DNA of 11,855 nucleotides from Nitrospira sp. (GTDB lineage Bacteria; Nitrospirota; Thermodesulfovibrionia; Thermodesulfovibrionales; SM23-35). The notes beneath the pieces are model-generated. The model was not told where the DNA came from and ran no database searches. It was given only the letters and a program-made list of their open reading frames with translations. Positions 11,720 through 11,855 of this stretch are shown here, piece after piece; position 1 is the first letter of the stretch; the number at the start of each line of letters is the position of its first letter. The stretch spans positions 1 to 11,855 of the forward strand of contig VGWZ01000042.1 in assembly GCA_016873595.1 (NCBI GenBank), given 5' to 3'. The position numbers were made by a program, and so were the translations under genes.

Positions 11720-11855
11720 CTATTCTATTACCTCACTAACAACACCTGCCCCTACAGTCCTTCCACCCTCTCTTATCGCAAACCGTAACTCCTTCTCCAT
11801 CGCTATCGGTGAAATGAGCTCTACCGTCAAACTTACATTGTCACCAGGCATTACC
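11720..11855 (-). CDS. tuf: Elongation factor Tu, C-terminal end (partial)
   Basis: Only the last 44 codons are in the window; the gene continues past the right edge. The translation includes MPGDNVSLTVELISPIAM and ends RFAIREGGRTVGAGVVSEVIE before a TAG stop codon, the standard end of beta-barrel domain III of EF-Tu, which carries aminoacyl-tRNA to the ribosome as a GTP complex. tuf upstream of rpsJ is the classic junction of str and S10 operons. The 104-nt gap to rpsJ holds a palindrome doublet. Confidence 0.97.
   Translation of the reverse strand, partial: VMPGDNVSLTVELISPIAMEKELRFAIREGGRTVGAGVVSEVIE

Noticed and set aside
1..11855. A new biological system encoded by the genes of this window
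   Set aside because: Every gene is a recognisable, intact housekeeping gene in near-canonical order; only the non-coding gaps are unusual.

Overview
This window is an ordinary bacterial ribosomal-protein supercluster. All 25 genes lie on the minus strand, so transcription runs from high to low coordinates. It begins with the 3' end of tuf, then a complete S10 block (rpsJ, rplC, rplD, rplW, rplB, rpsS, rplV, rpsC, rplP, rpmC, rpsQ). This continues without a visible promoter or terminator into a spc block (rplN, rplX, rplE, rpsZ, rpsH, rplF, rplR, rpsE, rplO, secY), then map, infA and rpmJ. Products are housekeeping: 21 ribosomal proteins, EF-Tu, IF-1, the SecY translocon and methionine aminopeptidase. 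Two members usual in this order are missing: rpmD (L30) between rpsE and rplO, and adk between secY and map. I see no defence, metabolic or mobile-gene system, and the genes themselves are not novel.

The organism is a moderately AT-rich bacterium. S14, L24 and L36 all carry zinc-ribbon cysteines. The TGTCATTCC-type palindromes and the protein style fit Nitrospirota (Thermodesulfovibrionia-like) or a related former deltaproteobacterial lineage. That placement is a recollection-based guess, not a result.

The layout is uneven. Most S10 genes overlap by 1 to 8 nt or lie 1 to 13 nt apart. The spc half has several gaps of 30 to 85 nt. Every gap longer than about 40 nt holds recognisable structure of one of two main kinds. 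(1) REPIN-like palindrome doublets: two hairpin units back to back, with outward-facing TGTCA ends, between tuf and rpsJ, between rplV and rpsC, and past rpmJ at the window edge. (2) Degenerate tandem arrays with a strict 7-nt period that start at, or within 2 nt of, the upstream gene's stop codon. These follow rpsZ (6 units), rplF (4), rplR (9), rplO (4, plus 5 AT-only units further on) and secY (5). A separate hairpin separates rpsH from rplF. The non-coding DNA is therefore the most interesting part of the window.

Translation signals also vary along the cluster. Seven of 24 visible starts are GTG or TTG, usually with a good Shine-Dalgarno (SD) sequence. secY, map and infA have AU-rich leaders with no recognisable SD. 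rpmJ (37 codons) is real and intact near the left end. Past it only repeat sequence is visible before the window ends.
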